Assembly: GCA_964019425.1 (NCBI GenBank)
Contig: OZ025838.1
Span: 572,501 to 636,500, forward strand
Direction of reading: 5' to 3'
Length of the DNA: 64,000 nucleotides
DNA from: Flectonema sp. DT1601
Lineage: Eukaryota; Euglenozoa; Diplonemea; Diplonemida; Diplonemidae
Positions 19,764-32,195 of this stretch are shown in pieces. Each line of letters starts with the position of its first letter. Position 1 is the stretch's first letter. The position numbers and the translations under genes were made by a program. The notes below the pieces were generated by a model. That model saw nothing but the letters and a program-made list of their open reading frames with translations, made no database searches and was not told where the DNA came from.

Positions 19764-20804
19764 ATGAAGATGTTCGGCGCTGTTTGTGGACTTGCGGCAG
19801 TCGCAGGATCACTTGGCTGTGTTGCTCCAGGAACTTGTGTACCACCAAAGGCTGAGAATGTTAGAGCATGGCCAATGAAGCCGAGACAGCAATGGGGTGA
19901 TAGTGGTGGTTTTTGTGGATCACTGTCAGTTCAATCAGGTGCTCTGATGTATGGAAATTGGATTTCACAAATCCAAGTCAGGCAGGCTACCAACCACGGA
20001 GAAGGACACGGCAACCCAGAGAAGGGATACGAAATCCTTCCAACTAACATCGAACAGTCGATGACTAACCTTGGACTTCGATTTGATTCATTTGACTACA
20101 ACCAGACAAAGCCACAAGCACCTGTTTACAAACAGTTTCTAAAGAAACATTTAGTAGCAATGCATCCAGTTGTTTGGTTTGTAATGTGCAGAGGTGATGG
20201 ACAACAGATTCCATACCCAGGATCGAACCCAAATGGAGGAAGATTCTCACACATTGAACCGCTTTGGGGATACTTTTCTAATCATTCAATCACTGATGAT
20301 GTTGTAAGAGATGATGATGTTATTGTTCACGGATCTGATTGGGATCAGTTCGGATACTACAGAGCTATGAGCACCTTAGTTGATTCTCCAGCCATGGAAG
20401 GAAACTGTAAGCACGCAGGTGACCACCCGGGTGTCAATGAGATGTATCCTTGTATTTATAATGAAGTAGACTATGGGTATGCAATCCTTGGAAATATTGA
20501 TCCACTTAACAAGACTGTACCAGCTATTCTAGAAGTTGATAGTTGGAATGAACCTGATGTCAACGAACCTTTAGTCAGACCAAAAGAATTACACGGAGCT
20601 TTGACTATCTCAGGACTTGTGGCAGGACAGAAGTACACAATTTACAGATACAATGGTAAGCACAATGTTCCAAGAGACTCTAATTTCAATCGTAATTATG
20701 AACACATGCATAGCATTACTGCTACTGCTGTCTCCCAGAAGTGGGTTGATCCTAACTCGTTCCTTTCAAACACAGCAACCTACTACCGAGTTGTCAAAGC
20801 ATAG
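19764..20804 (+). CDS. Secreted protein, possible C39-like cysteine peptidase fold
   Basis: Starting at ATG 19764 gives 346 residues with a signal peptide (MKMFGAVCGLAAVAGSLGC). The frame is open further upstream (from 19689), but GTTTCAG at 19749 directly before this ATG and the signal peptide favour the shorter form. The mature start has QQWGDSGGFCGSLSVQSGAL, which resembles the Gln/Cys elbow of C39-like or papain-fold peptidases. Later HPVVWFVMC and GGRFSHIEPLWGYFSNH offer candidate His and acid residues, and HCxxGxHPGVNE-like and WVDPN segments follow. Similar proteins occur in other protists in my memory, without a firm function. The peptidase call is tentative. Confidence 0.72.
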   Translation: MKMFGAVCGLAAVAGSLGCVAPGTCVPPKAENVRAWPMKPRQQWGDSGGFCGSLSVQSGALMYGNWISQIQVRQATNHGEGHGNPEKGYEILPTNIEQSMTNLGLRFDSFDYNQTKPQAPVYKQFLKKHLVAMHPVVWFVMCRGDGQQIPYPGSNPNGGRFSHIEPLWGYFSNHSITDDVVRDDDVIVHGSDWDQFGYYRAMSTLVDSPAMEGNCKHAGDHPGVNEMYPCIYNEVDYGYAILGNIDPLNKTVPAILEVDSWNEPDVNEPLVRPKELHGALTISGLVAGQKYTIYRYNGKHNVPRDSNFNRNYEHMHSITATAVSQKWVDPNSFLSNTATYYRVVKA

Positions 20805-21162
20805 ATCTGCTTCTGGTGATCCATTCTTACTGTGCGTTTAAAACCTTTTTTTTTTTTTCTATATTTCATCGCCTTCGCTAGATTGTAACCCATAATGTGA
20901 AGAGATCTATCTTTTTTTTTTTTTTTTTTTTGGAATCCCCCTCCTCCCTTATAACTTATGAGCTAGTGAAGATTGTTTTATTATATTTTTACCATGGGAT
21001 TTTTATCGATCGTGTCTTTTTTAAAAAAAAAAAAAAAAATTCAACAACCCCTCCCGAAGGGGATTATGTTAAACGTGTGCTGTGTTCCACAAGAAGTTTT
21101 AATTACTATTTCCTTTTTTTTTTATTTAAAATAAATTTTTTTATTCAGGCCATCACTACAAT
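20805..21162. other. Intergenic with pyrimidine-AG site
   Basis: No gene. Several T and A runs. ATTTTTTTATTCAG ends at 21148, 14 nt before the start of the large surface protein. Confidence 0.55.
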
Positions 21163-24100
21163 ATGTGTTCCAAGGTGTGGCTATATGTGGCCACAATGAT
21201 TGCGCTCGTACTGGGTAACGATGATGATGCTTGCAGCAGATCGCTACTACCATGGGATTTTGATTTGTTTCCGTACGTTGATCGTGATACAAAGGATGGT
21301 GAAGTTCATATTAATGGAGAATACCTTTTGTACCAAAAGGGTGAAGAAAAGTACTCCGAAAAATATCAAGGAATCATTCATAAAATGACCATCTGTCCAA
21401 ACGGATGTGAAAACACAATGTTCATCAGATACTCAATTAGTCCATTGAAGGTCGCTGATTTCAGATTAATCTTAATACGCGAAGATGAAAAAGGCGTCGA
21501 ACACAGAGAGGCAGAGTCACAAGGAAACGGACGAACAATTGAGCAACAAATCGCAGCTGAACTTCTAACAGGTGTCAAATACTTTATTATGGTAGTCTAC
21601 AACACTGCAGGTGACACAATGCCAAGGTGTGCTGCAGTTTGGATGGAACTTGTTTACGCGAGACACAGCGATTACAGTCAGCCAAAGGCTTTGTGTACTG
21701 GTAATGAACCAACAGCTCCTAACCTCAATATTGCAGACCAAGTAAAGAAGCAACTTGAGGAAGACCCTCACTCAGAAATTCCAACTTCATACAAATACGA
21801 AACTGATTTATATAGACCACCAAGTAAAATGGATGTGTTTACTTCTGTGCATGTTAAAGCTCCAGAAATTAGAGGACACGATGGATTCTGGAAACTCCGA
21901 ATGGAAATCAGAGCTTCATTCTTGACGGGTGGTCATTGGTTGGCGTTTCTCTCCACTGATAAGAAATCAACCTTAGACAGCACTGATGTTATCCATGGGA
22001 CTCGTGGTACTTATAAAAATGTATATATTCTTGAACAGATGGTCACTTCTCTTGAAGACTACTACCTTCACATAGCAAGTATCTCTGGGCATACTGGTGA
22101 GAAGCCAAAGTGCACATCATTTTATGTAGTGATTGATTTAGAGGCTACCACAATAGATGAATCGTTTATGACATGTGGTATAATGCCTCTTCCAGATAGT
22201 TTAAATTCACCTGGATTCTACGATCCGAAAGTTAGCAAGGAGATGGCCATTGCTCACAATGTATTGTTAAGTAGTAAGGCTTTATCTCAAAACACTTCTC
22301 TTGAAGTAGAAGAAAGTAATCTTATATTTAAAGTAACGGTAGCTCACTCAACTATTGATGTTAGTTTAAAGCTTTATGAAGATGGAAAACATCTCGTATC
22401 AGCTTGGATTGGTGTCTATGGACCAGAAGGTATAACCGTAGTCCTGAAACCTAATACTAAGTATAGGCTTCATATTGAGCATGTCTTCGATCCGATGGCA
22501 TTCTCAGGAACAAGTATCCATCATTGTAACTCTGCTGTTCTTCGAATGGAAATTGGAAGCGCACCTCCAAAAAAAACAATCCTTGCGAATGTTTTACCGG
22601 ATCTTAAGCTACCGAGTAGCATTACTGATGATTGGAGTTTCCAAGCTCCGGCTTCTGAAGGAGAATTTCCTTACATGATGTCGTACACCAAACCTCAACA
22701 AGAATTGATTGAACATTACGAAATGAATATTGAAGTACCAGGTGAGCTCCAAATATTTATCCCAAATAGATTTCTACACGGTGAAGTAGTAGCATCAGTG
22801 GCATCGTTACACGAGTCTTCAGTGCAGCTCTCAGAATTTGTTCTCAAGAATGATAATACAAACCTTCAACCATCGTCTGTGTCGTCCCCTTGTGGTTACA
22901 GTCCTCAAAATGAGGGTGTTGAAAATTTGATTAAGAGCGATAAATCGAAGTGGCTCGACTTTAATAAATCTCCTGTGGTGTTTACTTTTGAGGAAGAAAC
23001 GGAGATTTCTGGATATTTATTCATAACAGCAAATGACTACTCAAGAAGAGATCCTGTTGAATGGGTTTTGTACGGCACCAACTCTGACGCAGTCTCTGAT
23101 CTTGGACCAAGCTGCACTGATTTGTCACACCTAACAAAGGTTCATGAGCAAACTGAATCTGTTGACAAGGATTTAGTTCCGCTAAGTCGTTATGCAGCAA
23201 CACCAACATTCAAAACAGACAGAGTTAGTTACAAGCATTATGTTTTTGTTCCAACAATGATGAGAGGAACAGATCCAAGAGGCGACTTTCAATACTCAGA
23301 AAGCAAGTTGGACGGATCGTTTATGTCAGTTGCTCTTCAAAAGGGAAGATATCGTTTTAGTTTACGAACTGGTTGGGGAGATCTTTACAAGACTGAAGAT
23401 GATGTCATCCCTAAATGTGTTTCTTTTGGATTAAAAATGAAATTTTCAAAATATTCAACTTGTCCACTTCGAATGATTGATGAACACTCAAAAATGGGAA
23501 CTCTAACCAGAGCTCATCATTACATGTATGGTGAATATCAAATACCAATTTCAGGAGTTCTTGATATCGATTTTGAAATAAAGGAAGGATCTCACATTCA
23601 CTTGGACATCATTGCGTCTGATTTGGCAACGCAAAGTATTAAGTTAATCTTGCCTGATGGAAGTGAAAAGGGGGCTAATGATTGGTTTCAAGATGGACTG
23701 AGCACCTTATCTACCAGTTTACCAAACAGTGGTCTTCATAAATTATCATTTCAGTGGGACAACCCAAGTCAGGAAACATGTGTTGGATTTCATATGCAAC
23801 TTGCAATTTCAGTTTATCCAAAAGTAAAACCAGTTTGTGACACAAAGACGATCGATACGATTGCTCCGCTTATTCAAAATTTAAATTCTGAAAATCTTCC
23901 TTTTTATCATTCTGAAAAATATAAGACAAAACCTGGCAATGAGGCAGGTGATACGAGACTAAGAATACCGATGTACCTTGATCAAGATTCAGAAATTCGT
24001 TCCATCATCAACTACAACTATGAAACAATGCACGTATATTTATCAATCTGTAAATGTCCTGATGATGCAATGGCAAGAGAAGAACTCGGGTGTTGGGAAT

Positions 24101-27100
24101 GCGAAGATTCTCGTTCCACATCAATCCCAAATGGAAATCACTTACCCGCTCAAAAACTACTCAAAGGACACTATGAGGTAAAGTTCAGAGAACCACCAAA
24201 TACGTTAATCACGTCATTTTGTAACGAATACTTAGTGACAATGTTAATAACGGTTCTTACAAGTGATAAGAATACAGAAGCACCTGTTCTATGTGGACAC
24301 AGTGAGTTACTAGGAAGGTTAATGGGTCCTGGTTTGATCGATGGGACTATAAACGAAATGCATTTCATGACTGAGGCATTAGTACCAAAGGCAGTTCCTA
24401 GGGAGAGACCTGTTGCAAGAACTCATTTTGAAGTTCACGTTGACTCCGTGATTAGGGTTTGGATTCCAAAGAGATCAGGAATATCAGTGAACAACACCAA
24501 CTTGTTTCAATTGCAGTCCAATACTATGCAGGCAAATCGTTTCTGGCCTCATAAATCACAAGTTGGATACTACGGAGTCAACAGTGACACAGGATCAATC
24601 TTCCATCGTGTTCCAAAAGGTTATTATAACATTTCAATAACATTCAATAAAGGTTGTTCAATGAAATGTTTAACTTATGATTTTGAGATTTCAATCATAC
24701 CGGAGACTTCTCTCGCAAGGATGAAAGATGACTCTTGCACAACTAGTGAACTCCCTCAAAAACTTGATTTTCATTCTCACACTGAGTTAAAGAGATCCTT
24801 TCCGAACTCTGAAACTTCTTTTATGGTATGACATTAGGTATTATTAGAAAAAAAAAAAAAGTAAATTAATTATTTCAACAAACAAAAAAAAAAAAACAGC
24901 ACAAAATTCCATTTCACGTTGGAGAGTCGGGTGGTCGTATTGACGCTCGAGTGATGTCAAACTTTGAGACGGGAGGATTAGTTACCGAAGTGAGAAGTGT
25001 TGCAGATAATTCAGTCGTTGCAAAACCAATCAGATATCTTCACCGTGATTACCTTCAACAAGATTTATCCATGGGTGAGTACATGTTTATTGTAAGAGAC
25101 CCTGCTGACCACCTCGCTAATAATGAACTCAAAGACTTAATAAACTGCAACAAGTTTCGAATGCATTTATCACTTGAGGGAAGTAGTTCTGACTCTTGTC
25201 TGAAATATGATGACATTAGTGGAATGATTAGTACTTCTGAGACTGAAAGGAATTTTATTTTTTACGAACATGTTAAACTCGTTGAAGGAATGACTAGCCT
25301 TGATTTCGTAGTAGAGGAACCTCTCACAATTTTTAAAGTTTTAGCCGAAGCTCGTTTAGATGACGTTGAAATCGGTTTTAAGCTATTCTCAGGAGGAGAT
25401 GAAACGGTCTACAAACAAACGGGTACTCTAGAACAGACGTTAAGTCCTGGTACCTACACACTTCAAATCTTAGTATCTGACACTAAACGAGTAGATGAAG
25501 TGAATGAAAAAATCTGTGAAAACCAATTGAAACTAACATCTTACTCTCTCTCAATCGGAATAAGCGAATCTATGCCAGTTTGGAAATACACAGATCAAGT
25601 TTGTAAGAAAACAAAATATGAGGAACTCCCAACAAAGATTGCAGTCAACAGGGACGCCATTGCACCTGAATTGCAATATACCATCACACCAGACAATGGT
25701 GATCTCGAACACGGGTCCTACAGAGATGTTGAACTTGATGTTAGTCCTTATGTTGAAGGTTTGTAACAAACTGTTTATTATAATAATCAAAAAAAAAAAA
25801 AAAAAAAAAAAAACTACCAAACAGGAGGCACTCTCACTGTTATTCTGAAGTACAACTTCCTAGCGATGGACATGAAGTATGTTATTAGTGTCTGACAGTT
25901 GGTTACGTCTTTAATGTAGCAGTCAAACAAACAAGCAAACAAACACAGCCTTGATCTAATTTCCGGTAAAGACCTCTTCATTAAATCAATAAGACATGCT
26001 GATGCTTCAAAGGAACAACATTACACAACTGAGTTGTGGATTCATCACACGATTGTGTCTGGGGCTAATAAGTTGCGTATATCGGGAAAAGCAAAATCTT
26101 GTTTGTCGTTTTACCTTTCTATTGTGGGTACTGAAAAGGTAATAGCAGACAGCGATGGTAAAATAGTAATGATAAACCCTTGGCTAGCAGCGAACATCTT
26201 ACCATCGAAGCCTTACGTCGTTAGACTAGTGTTGTCTAGACAAGCGACATTTGCATCAGATAAACTCGGTGTTGGTACGATGCAACTTTTAGGAAAAGAT
26301 GGCCATCCAACATCTGACGCTGCACTGAAACCAGTAAAGGCGACTTTCGAAAACAGCCAATCAATAGTTAGGTTAGAGTTCAACCTGGCCTACGGTCATC
26401 ATTATAACTTATTAGTTGATGGAACAAAGCTAACTGACAAATCTGGAAAATCATTTGTTCAAAATGATTTAATTACAAAACAAGAATTGATATTTATTAC
26501 CGTAGACTGTTCTTGTTTAGATTCTCTACACTGCGATTGGGGATCACCTTGTCCAAGAAAGGCAGGTTGTGGTACAACAGGATGTAGACAATGTCCTAAT
26601 GGAATGACCACGGATGATATTTGTGTTAACAACGGGGTCATCGCTACTCCGATACCGATCGATCCGACGTCAGATCCTAAGACTCCAAAACCAATTTCTG
26701 GTACAACTGCTCCTGACACTGTTTCTCCAGAAGGAACAGTCTCTCCAAACAGTGGTGGTAGTGGCAGTGGTGGTGGTGGTGGTGGTGGCGGCGGGTCTTC
26801 AATTAAATCAGTTCTCGTAATCATTCTTCTAATCGGTTTAATCAGTGCCTTGATATATGTTCTTCATCAAAAGGGTTACTTATCAGAATTGCCATGCTTT
26901 AAACCATCAGCAATGAGACCAACTGTTATGCCAACAGCCGATGAGTCACTCTTTATGGATGATGATATTGATGAAGATGACGAAGAGGATGTCAACTTAA
27001 ACCCTGCTACTGGTGTTGCAGAAGCAGCAGACCAAGCAACTCACCGTCAACAACCAGAAGATACAACAGGACAGGCGAATGATGATGATGAGAATCTGTT

Positions 27101-27203
27101 CGGTGATGACACACCTGCTGCTCCTCAACCAAAACTCCCAGAAGGAGGCACCTCAATTGAGATGGATCCCTTCGCTGATATGGACTTACCAAACTCAACA
27201 TAA
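21163..27203 (+). CDS. Giant type I membrane surface protein, 4 exons
   Basis: Exons 21163-24825, 24900-25758, 25825-25876 and 25949-27203 join in frame to 1,942 residues. The introns are 74, 66 and 72 nt (donors GTATGA, GTTTGT, GTATGT; acceptors AAACAG, AAACAG, ACACAG), and the third exon is only 52 nt. It has an N-terminal signal peptide (about residues 1-19), a very long ectodomain with repeated β-rich segments separated by Cys pairs and short CP..C motifs, a Cys-rich EGF-like module before the membrane (CDWGSPCPRKAGCGTTGCRQC), a Thr/Pro stalk, a glycine linker (nine consecutive G), one transmembrane helix near 1810-1832 (VLVIILLIGLISALIYVL) and an acidic 110-residue tail (DDDIDEDDEED). 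The ectodomain modules look like repeats of a carbohydrate- or adhesion-type fold, but I recognise no family. Probably cell-surface or endomembrane. Confidence 0.85.
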
Positions 27204-27356
27204 ACCTTACCTGAGTGCATCTGGTTTTGAAAAAAAAAATACAGTCAGGTTGGTTATGTATTGTCAGCATATTTCATTAGGAATGAGGAAACATAAAAAG
27301 AGACTTAATTTATGAAGCAAACAGTAGTTTTTTTTATCTCTCAATATACAACATAG

Positions 27357-27557
27357 ATGTCATGGAGCACATATTTCATCGTATTTGGTAAAAGGCTTGT
27401 ATCCCCAATCTCGGTAAGTCCTCGTTACATGAGTAGTAGGTTGGAATGGGACAGAAATTTCAAACGAATAATATCGAAGAGCGAATATGACACGGAATTG
27501 AACTTGGCAAACTTGATAAATAGAATCGGAACGGGTGTGTTAAATACAAACACATAG
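27357..27557 (+). CDS. Small 66-residue hypothetical protein
   Basis: ATG 27357 follows a TTTTTTTTATCTCTC tract and TAG. The frame encodes a balanced, non-repetitive sequence (SRLEWDRNFKRIISKSEYDTELNLANLINRIG), unlike the homopolymer frames around it. The first 25 residues are hydrophobic and basic without acidic residues, which could be a mitochondrial presequence. No family recognised. It may also be a chance frame. Confidence 0.45.
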   Translation: MSWSTYFIVFGKRLVSPISVSPRYMSSRLEWDRNFKRIISKSEYDTELNLANLINRIGTGVLNTNT

Positions 27558-28497
27558 CTGTCTTCCTACCAGAGTATGGTTCGTCAAATCAATTATTATT
27601 TCTTTTTTCCCCTTCCCCTGAACTCTTCCCTGCTTTTTTTTTCTTCTTTTTTTTTTTTTTTTTTTTGTTTACCGCAGCAATTGGTTTTCAATAAATTTGG
27701 TGTGTGTGTTGTGTGTGCGTGTGTGTGCTACGAAGAGTTAGTGTGCTTACTTCCTAGAGACTCTCAAAAGAACATTTAAAAAAAAATATTCCTTTACAAA
27801 CATTATACAGCAAAAGTAAATATTTCCTTCGGGTTACTTCCGAGTGTTGTGTTTCTTGTGTGGCAGGCTTTTTTTTTCTCTTTTTTTTTTGTATCGGCGT
27901 GGAAGATGAATTTCCCCCCGGTGCGATAGCGTCTGTCTGCGTTCAATGAAATATAAGGCTAATCTGAATGGTTTTTTATAATAAGAAATATATCGAAAGC
28001 CTACAATCATCGGTATCATTCATACTGTAGTTAAGCTGAAGCGTAAAAGCAATTAAGCGTTTTGCTTTATGGGAGAAAAGCTTCGTAGGGGGGCTTGTAT
28101 TTTATTTTGTGTTATGTTCGTCCAATTATTTTGTTTTTTTTGTCATGTCATGTGTGGTAGTTTTTGATTAACTTGCTTCCCAGTTGGCAGCCTTTTTGTC
28201 AAAAAAATGTTATTTATTAGCGTTGTATAGTCTAAATCATGTTTTTTAAAAAAAAAAAAAATTTATTCATTTTAAACAGTTTTTTCAATAATCCGGTTGA
28301 TAGCAGGCAATGAAGTAATAGGTGATATTCTTTGCTCTTTTTTCCCCCCCCCCCCCGTTGTTTCAAGAATTGTATTTAAAACTAATGTTAAATTATCTTT
28401 ATGTTAATATGATACAACACAGTTGTAATTTTTACAAAATCGAACATACAACCCCCCCCGTTGTTTCAAGAATTTAAAGCAGCAGACCATTAGAAAA
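27558..28497. other. Intergenic 0.9 kb with retroposon copy
   Basis: No gene. Contains a GT microsatellite (about 27700-27728), a short motif CTAATCTGAATGGTTTTTT (27960) that recurs at 42937 and 53434, and the 5'-truncated R1 retroposon copy listed separately at 28372-28450. Confidence 0.6.
28349..28474. mobile_element. R1 retroposon copy, 5'-truncated, with direct repeats
   Basis: About 80 bp (from TGTATTTAAAACTAATG to GAACATACAA) match the 3' part of the repeats at 40250 and 58327. The copy is flanked on both sides by the same 23-bp sequence: eight C followed by GTTGTTTCAAGAATT. This is what a target-site duplication around a 5'-truncated non-LTR insertion looks like. Confidence 0.65.
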
Positions 28498-29091
28498 ATG
28501 TCTGCCCAATCAGGTAAGGGTCCCGTAAGTTCTGCTACTCTCAGATCTTCAATAAGACCTCACTCTGCACCTTCTGTGAAGCATAAGATAAGCACCAAAA
28601 CCCATTCTCTTGATATTAAAAGTGATACTTCCAGTGAGGCGATGATTAAACTGAAGAAACTAGAATACATGCTCAGACAAGAGAAGGAAGCCAGGGTAGC
28701 AGCTGAGCGTAAAATAAGAGTTCTCGTCGAGGAACGAAAGCTGCGAAAATGCGAAGAACGAAAAGGAAAAGCTGCGGAGGAACAATTAAAAACAATTTTA
28801 GGAAGTATTTGTGATGCTCTTGTCCACCCCGAGAATTCAAAATTACTAAAATCAAAAACACTTATTGAGCAACATCGTAGAAAGAAGACAAACGATTCTG
28901 AACAATTCACTAGTTTCCTCGATTCTCTTACTTCTGATGCGAATGCTGGTAATCCAAACTTCTCTATTCGCACAAACTACTGTCTTGATCACAAAGGAAT
29001 CTTACACTTCAGAAGCAAGAAGGGTCCTCCATCAGAGTCCCGCCCTAGCTCTCGCTGCACTAAAAACACTTCTCTTGTTCCCCTTTACTGA
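28498..29091 (+). CDS. Coiled-coil protein, 197 residues
   Basis: A 197-residue intronless protein. Residues about 45-100 are a charged helix, likely coiled coil (KLKKLEYMLRQEKEARVAAERKIRVLVEERKLRKCEER). The first 40 residues are Ser/Lys-rich and disordered, and the end has the conserved-looking segment NYCLDHKGILHFRSKKGPP. No family recognised. Composition suggests a cytoskeletal or centrosomal linker, which is a guess. The ATG lies 24 nt beyond the right direct repeat of the R1 insertion, so that insertion sits in its 5' flank. Confidence 0.75.
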   Translation: MSAQSGKGPVSSATLRSSIRPHSAPSVKHKISTKTHSLDIKSDTSSEAMIKLKKLEYMLRQEKEARVAAERKIRVLVEERKLRKCEERKGKAAEEQLKTILGSICDALVHPENSKLLKSKTLIEQHRRKKTNDSEQFTSFLDSLTSDANAGNPNFSIRTNYCLDHKGILHFRSKKGPPSESRPSSRCTKNTSLVPLY

Positions 29092-29446
29092 AAAACCATG
29101 TTGTTCACTGCTGATTAGTTAAGTGGTGTTGTTTCTTTTTGAGATCTATTCTTGAAAAGAATGATCAACTCTGATGTTCTGATTATTTATCATAAATATG
29201 GGTTATTGATTCCTTTACAGGAGTTCTGTTGTTGCTTCCATTCGCATGGATGTGATAATTTTTATTGACTGCGGTGGTCTAATATAGTGTCCAGTGTTAA
29301 TAATCAATTCCCCCCCTTCAAAGGCCACATAGACAGTCACCAGCTAAATCCCATCCCCTTAGATAGATCTTTTTGCTTTTAATTTATATTTCTGACGTCA
29401 ACGTTAGGCTGGATCAAAACTGAAACCCCTTTGCGTGGAAACATTT
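29092..29446. other. Intergenic 0.35 kb
   Basis: No gene or repeat recognised. Confidence 0.5.
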
Positions 29447-31025
29447 ATGCCAAAAGCAGTAACTGGAAATAACGGGAACGGAATGCCGCATATTGTATCC
29501 GAAGTTGTAGCAGCACCACCGACACCTCCAAGTCAGTTGATGGTGGAGGGTAAAGGTGAGTGGGGAGCTGCAGCATTGCAATCCCCAATGACAGAAGTGT
29601 GGGACCATTTAAATAGAGCTGCTCGTTACAGTGAACGCTGTGCTGGAGGAACAGCACCAACACCAGCACCAACTCCAATGAAAGCTAAAGAGCCAATCAT
29701 CACTACACCTGTTGAAGATGGTCCAGATATTATGGAACAGCTTGCATCTCTTCTTAATGATGGAAATGGTATCGGAGGTAGTTCTGGATCTCCTATCCCA
29801 GAGTGTTTAGATGGATTGATAATCAGACCAGAGAAATCCCTTGAGAGTTCAAAATCTTCTAAGGGAGGTAATTCTCTTCTTGCATCAATGTTGTCTGCAG
29901 TTCCACCAACACCATTCTCAACACCAGCGAGACCACTCGGAACTACTCCGAGGAAACCAATATCTCAATCTGTTCCATCTTCAGTTTCTCGTAAGATGTT
30001 TGATGACGAAACTCCAGAAGTAGCTGCAATGACACAACCGATTGTTAGTGAAGCAGCATTCTCAATGCCGCCTTTACTTCCAATGGAAGATGAAGGTCTT
30101 CCAAATAATGGAGGAAGTCATCCAATTACTAACTTAAGCAGCGATTATAATAAACATCAGCAAATGATGCAACCACAGCAACAGCAACAACAAGTTCAGC
30201 CTCAGCAGGTGTTTTCATATCCAAATCAACAAATGAGTCACATCCATCAAAGTCCAGTACAGCAAACACCAAGTCCACAGCAAAGTTATGTTATGGCTCA
30301 GGAACCATTGTTTCAGGCACCTCCCCCTCCACCACCTCTGTTTAGCGTCGTACATAACAATTCACCACCTCAACAAATGCCAGTAAAGCATATGAATGGA
30401 TATGGCATTGATCCTCCTCCTCTGTTACAAACAGCTCAAGGACCAGCTGCTGGAAACTATGATCCTCCTCCAAAGAATCTGATTCCAAATGGACTTCCAG
30501 TTTCAGTTATGGTTGAGTTTAAAATGGGAAGAAGAGCAAAGTATGACGGCCCTCCGATGATCAAAACAATAACTGATGGGACTCATGTTATTGTTAAAGG
30601 TGATCGTGGAGAGCACCTGGGTAGACTAAGCCTTACTTCAGAACTCGAAGAGGGAGAGTCTCAAGGGATCTTAATCAGAACTGCAACACCTACTGAACTT
30701 GACCACCACGCTCATCACAGTGAAATGGAAGCCGAAGCTCTCGAAACTTGCAGTAAGAAACTCCACGAGTACGGATTGGTTATGGAACTTTGCTACGCCG
30801 AATATCAATTCGATTTAAAGAAATTAACATTTTTCTATAGGGTATGTTTTGATAAAAAAAATAAAAAAAAAAATATATCATTTTTTTACACACTATAACA
30901 ACAACAACAATTAATAAATATATTTAAAAAAAAAACAGTCGGACACTCGTCAAGACTTTAGAGACCTAATTAGGGATCTCTACAAGTTATACAGAGCCAG
31001 AATATGGATGGAAAAACTAAAATAG
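29447..31025 (+). CDS. PSP1-domain protein, 2 exons
   Basis: Exons 29447-30841 and 30939-31025 join across a 97-nt intron (GTATGT ... AAAAACAG) to 493 residues. The last 140 residues are a PSP1 C-terminal domain: VMVEFKMGRRAKYDGPP, HVIVKGDRGEHLGRL, LIRTATPTEL, then AEYQFDLKKLTFFYR | SDTRQDFRDLIRDLYKLYRARIWM, with the intron splitting the most conserved block. This domain occurs in yeast Psp1, bacterial YaaT and trypanosomatid cycling-sequence RNA-binding complexes, where it is linked to post-transcriptional control. The first 340 residues are Pro/Gln-rich and disordered, with repeated TPxP and poly-Q stretches. An in-frame GTG upstream (29435) is ignored in favour of ATG. Confidence 0.9.
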
Positions 31026-31543
31026 AGACAGCCTTCGTCAGTGACTAGTATACTATTGATTTGTAGAACGAAAACTGTGAACTCAAAAGAAGCAGAGGGG
31101 GAAAAAAAAAAAAAAGAAAGAAAAAAAAAACAAGCAAACAAATTTAAAAAAAAAAAAAAAAAAAACTGAATAAAATAAATAAAAAAAGGAAAAGGAAATC
31201 CCGTTCTTGCATAACATAACTATCCTCTTCCCTGTTCACTTTGCTCAATGAAGTTAATTTAAAAATAAGAATGAAAAAAGAAAAACTTTTTTAACTAGAA
31301 AATTCTTTTGCAGTGCTTTCCCAGCAAACTTCCTTTTCTCTTTAAAAGTCCTACTGTGGTCTGAGAGTCGCAATAACGGTACCAGCCCGTGGAGCGCCAC
31401 GGGAGTGCAATTTCTCTTTTTTTTTTTTTTAATTTTTTTTAAATAAAAAAATATATACCGCGGGGGGGGGAATACAAAACAAAAAAGAAAAAAATTTAGA
31501 ACAAAACTCGTGCGCACAACCAATTAGGAAATTCATAACATTG

Positions 31544-31578
<35 letters not shown>

Positions 31579-32164
31579 CTTGGACGGTAGTATCCCTCAA
31601 CGGCAGATGAAACAAGCATCCCACGTAGTAGCTTTTATTTCGCATCCTTCGGTGTGTAAGTTGCGTCTATTCTTTGTTTTTTTCTGTGCCTTCAGTTGTC
31701 TTTTTCAAATCAAAAATGTGTAATTATTTGGCAAGAGAGGGAAGCTCCATCTTCGAAACGAATCGCCTCATTTATTGCGGAAGTGATTCCAACCTTTCTA
31801 TCTGCCCTAGTTCAGTCCGTTGGTTATGAGTACAGGTAAACAGAAGCCTTTTGATTTGGTTAAATAACGCCTTTTTGCTGAGTTTATCTAAAATCGAAAA
31901 ATTAGAATCTTCTTTATTCTTCTTTTTTCCTTTGCATTTGATGCAAAGTATGGTTTTTTTTCCTTTTTTTTCTTCTTCTTTCCCACCAATTTTTTTTTTT
32001 TTTTTTTTTTTAACGTAAGGAAAGCGACAGAAAATGAAGGAAAAAGACTGGAAAAAAAAAAAAAAAAAAAGTGCAAACACCTCACTTCAAGAACACGCGA
32101 TGTAAAAGACCAGCAATGGATTCTGATTCTTCTTGGCAACCTAGATCCCATTCCCATTCACATC

Positions 32165-32195
<31 letters not shown>

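Noticed and set aside
20210-20235. B-box-like sequence on the - strand inside the secreted-protein gene
   Set aside because: It lies in a conserved coding segment (YPGSNPNGG) and has no A box or tRNA fold.
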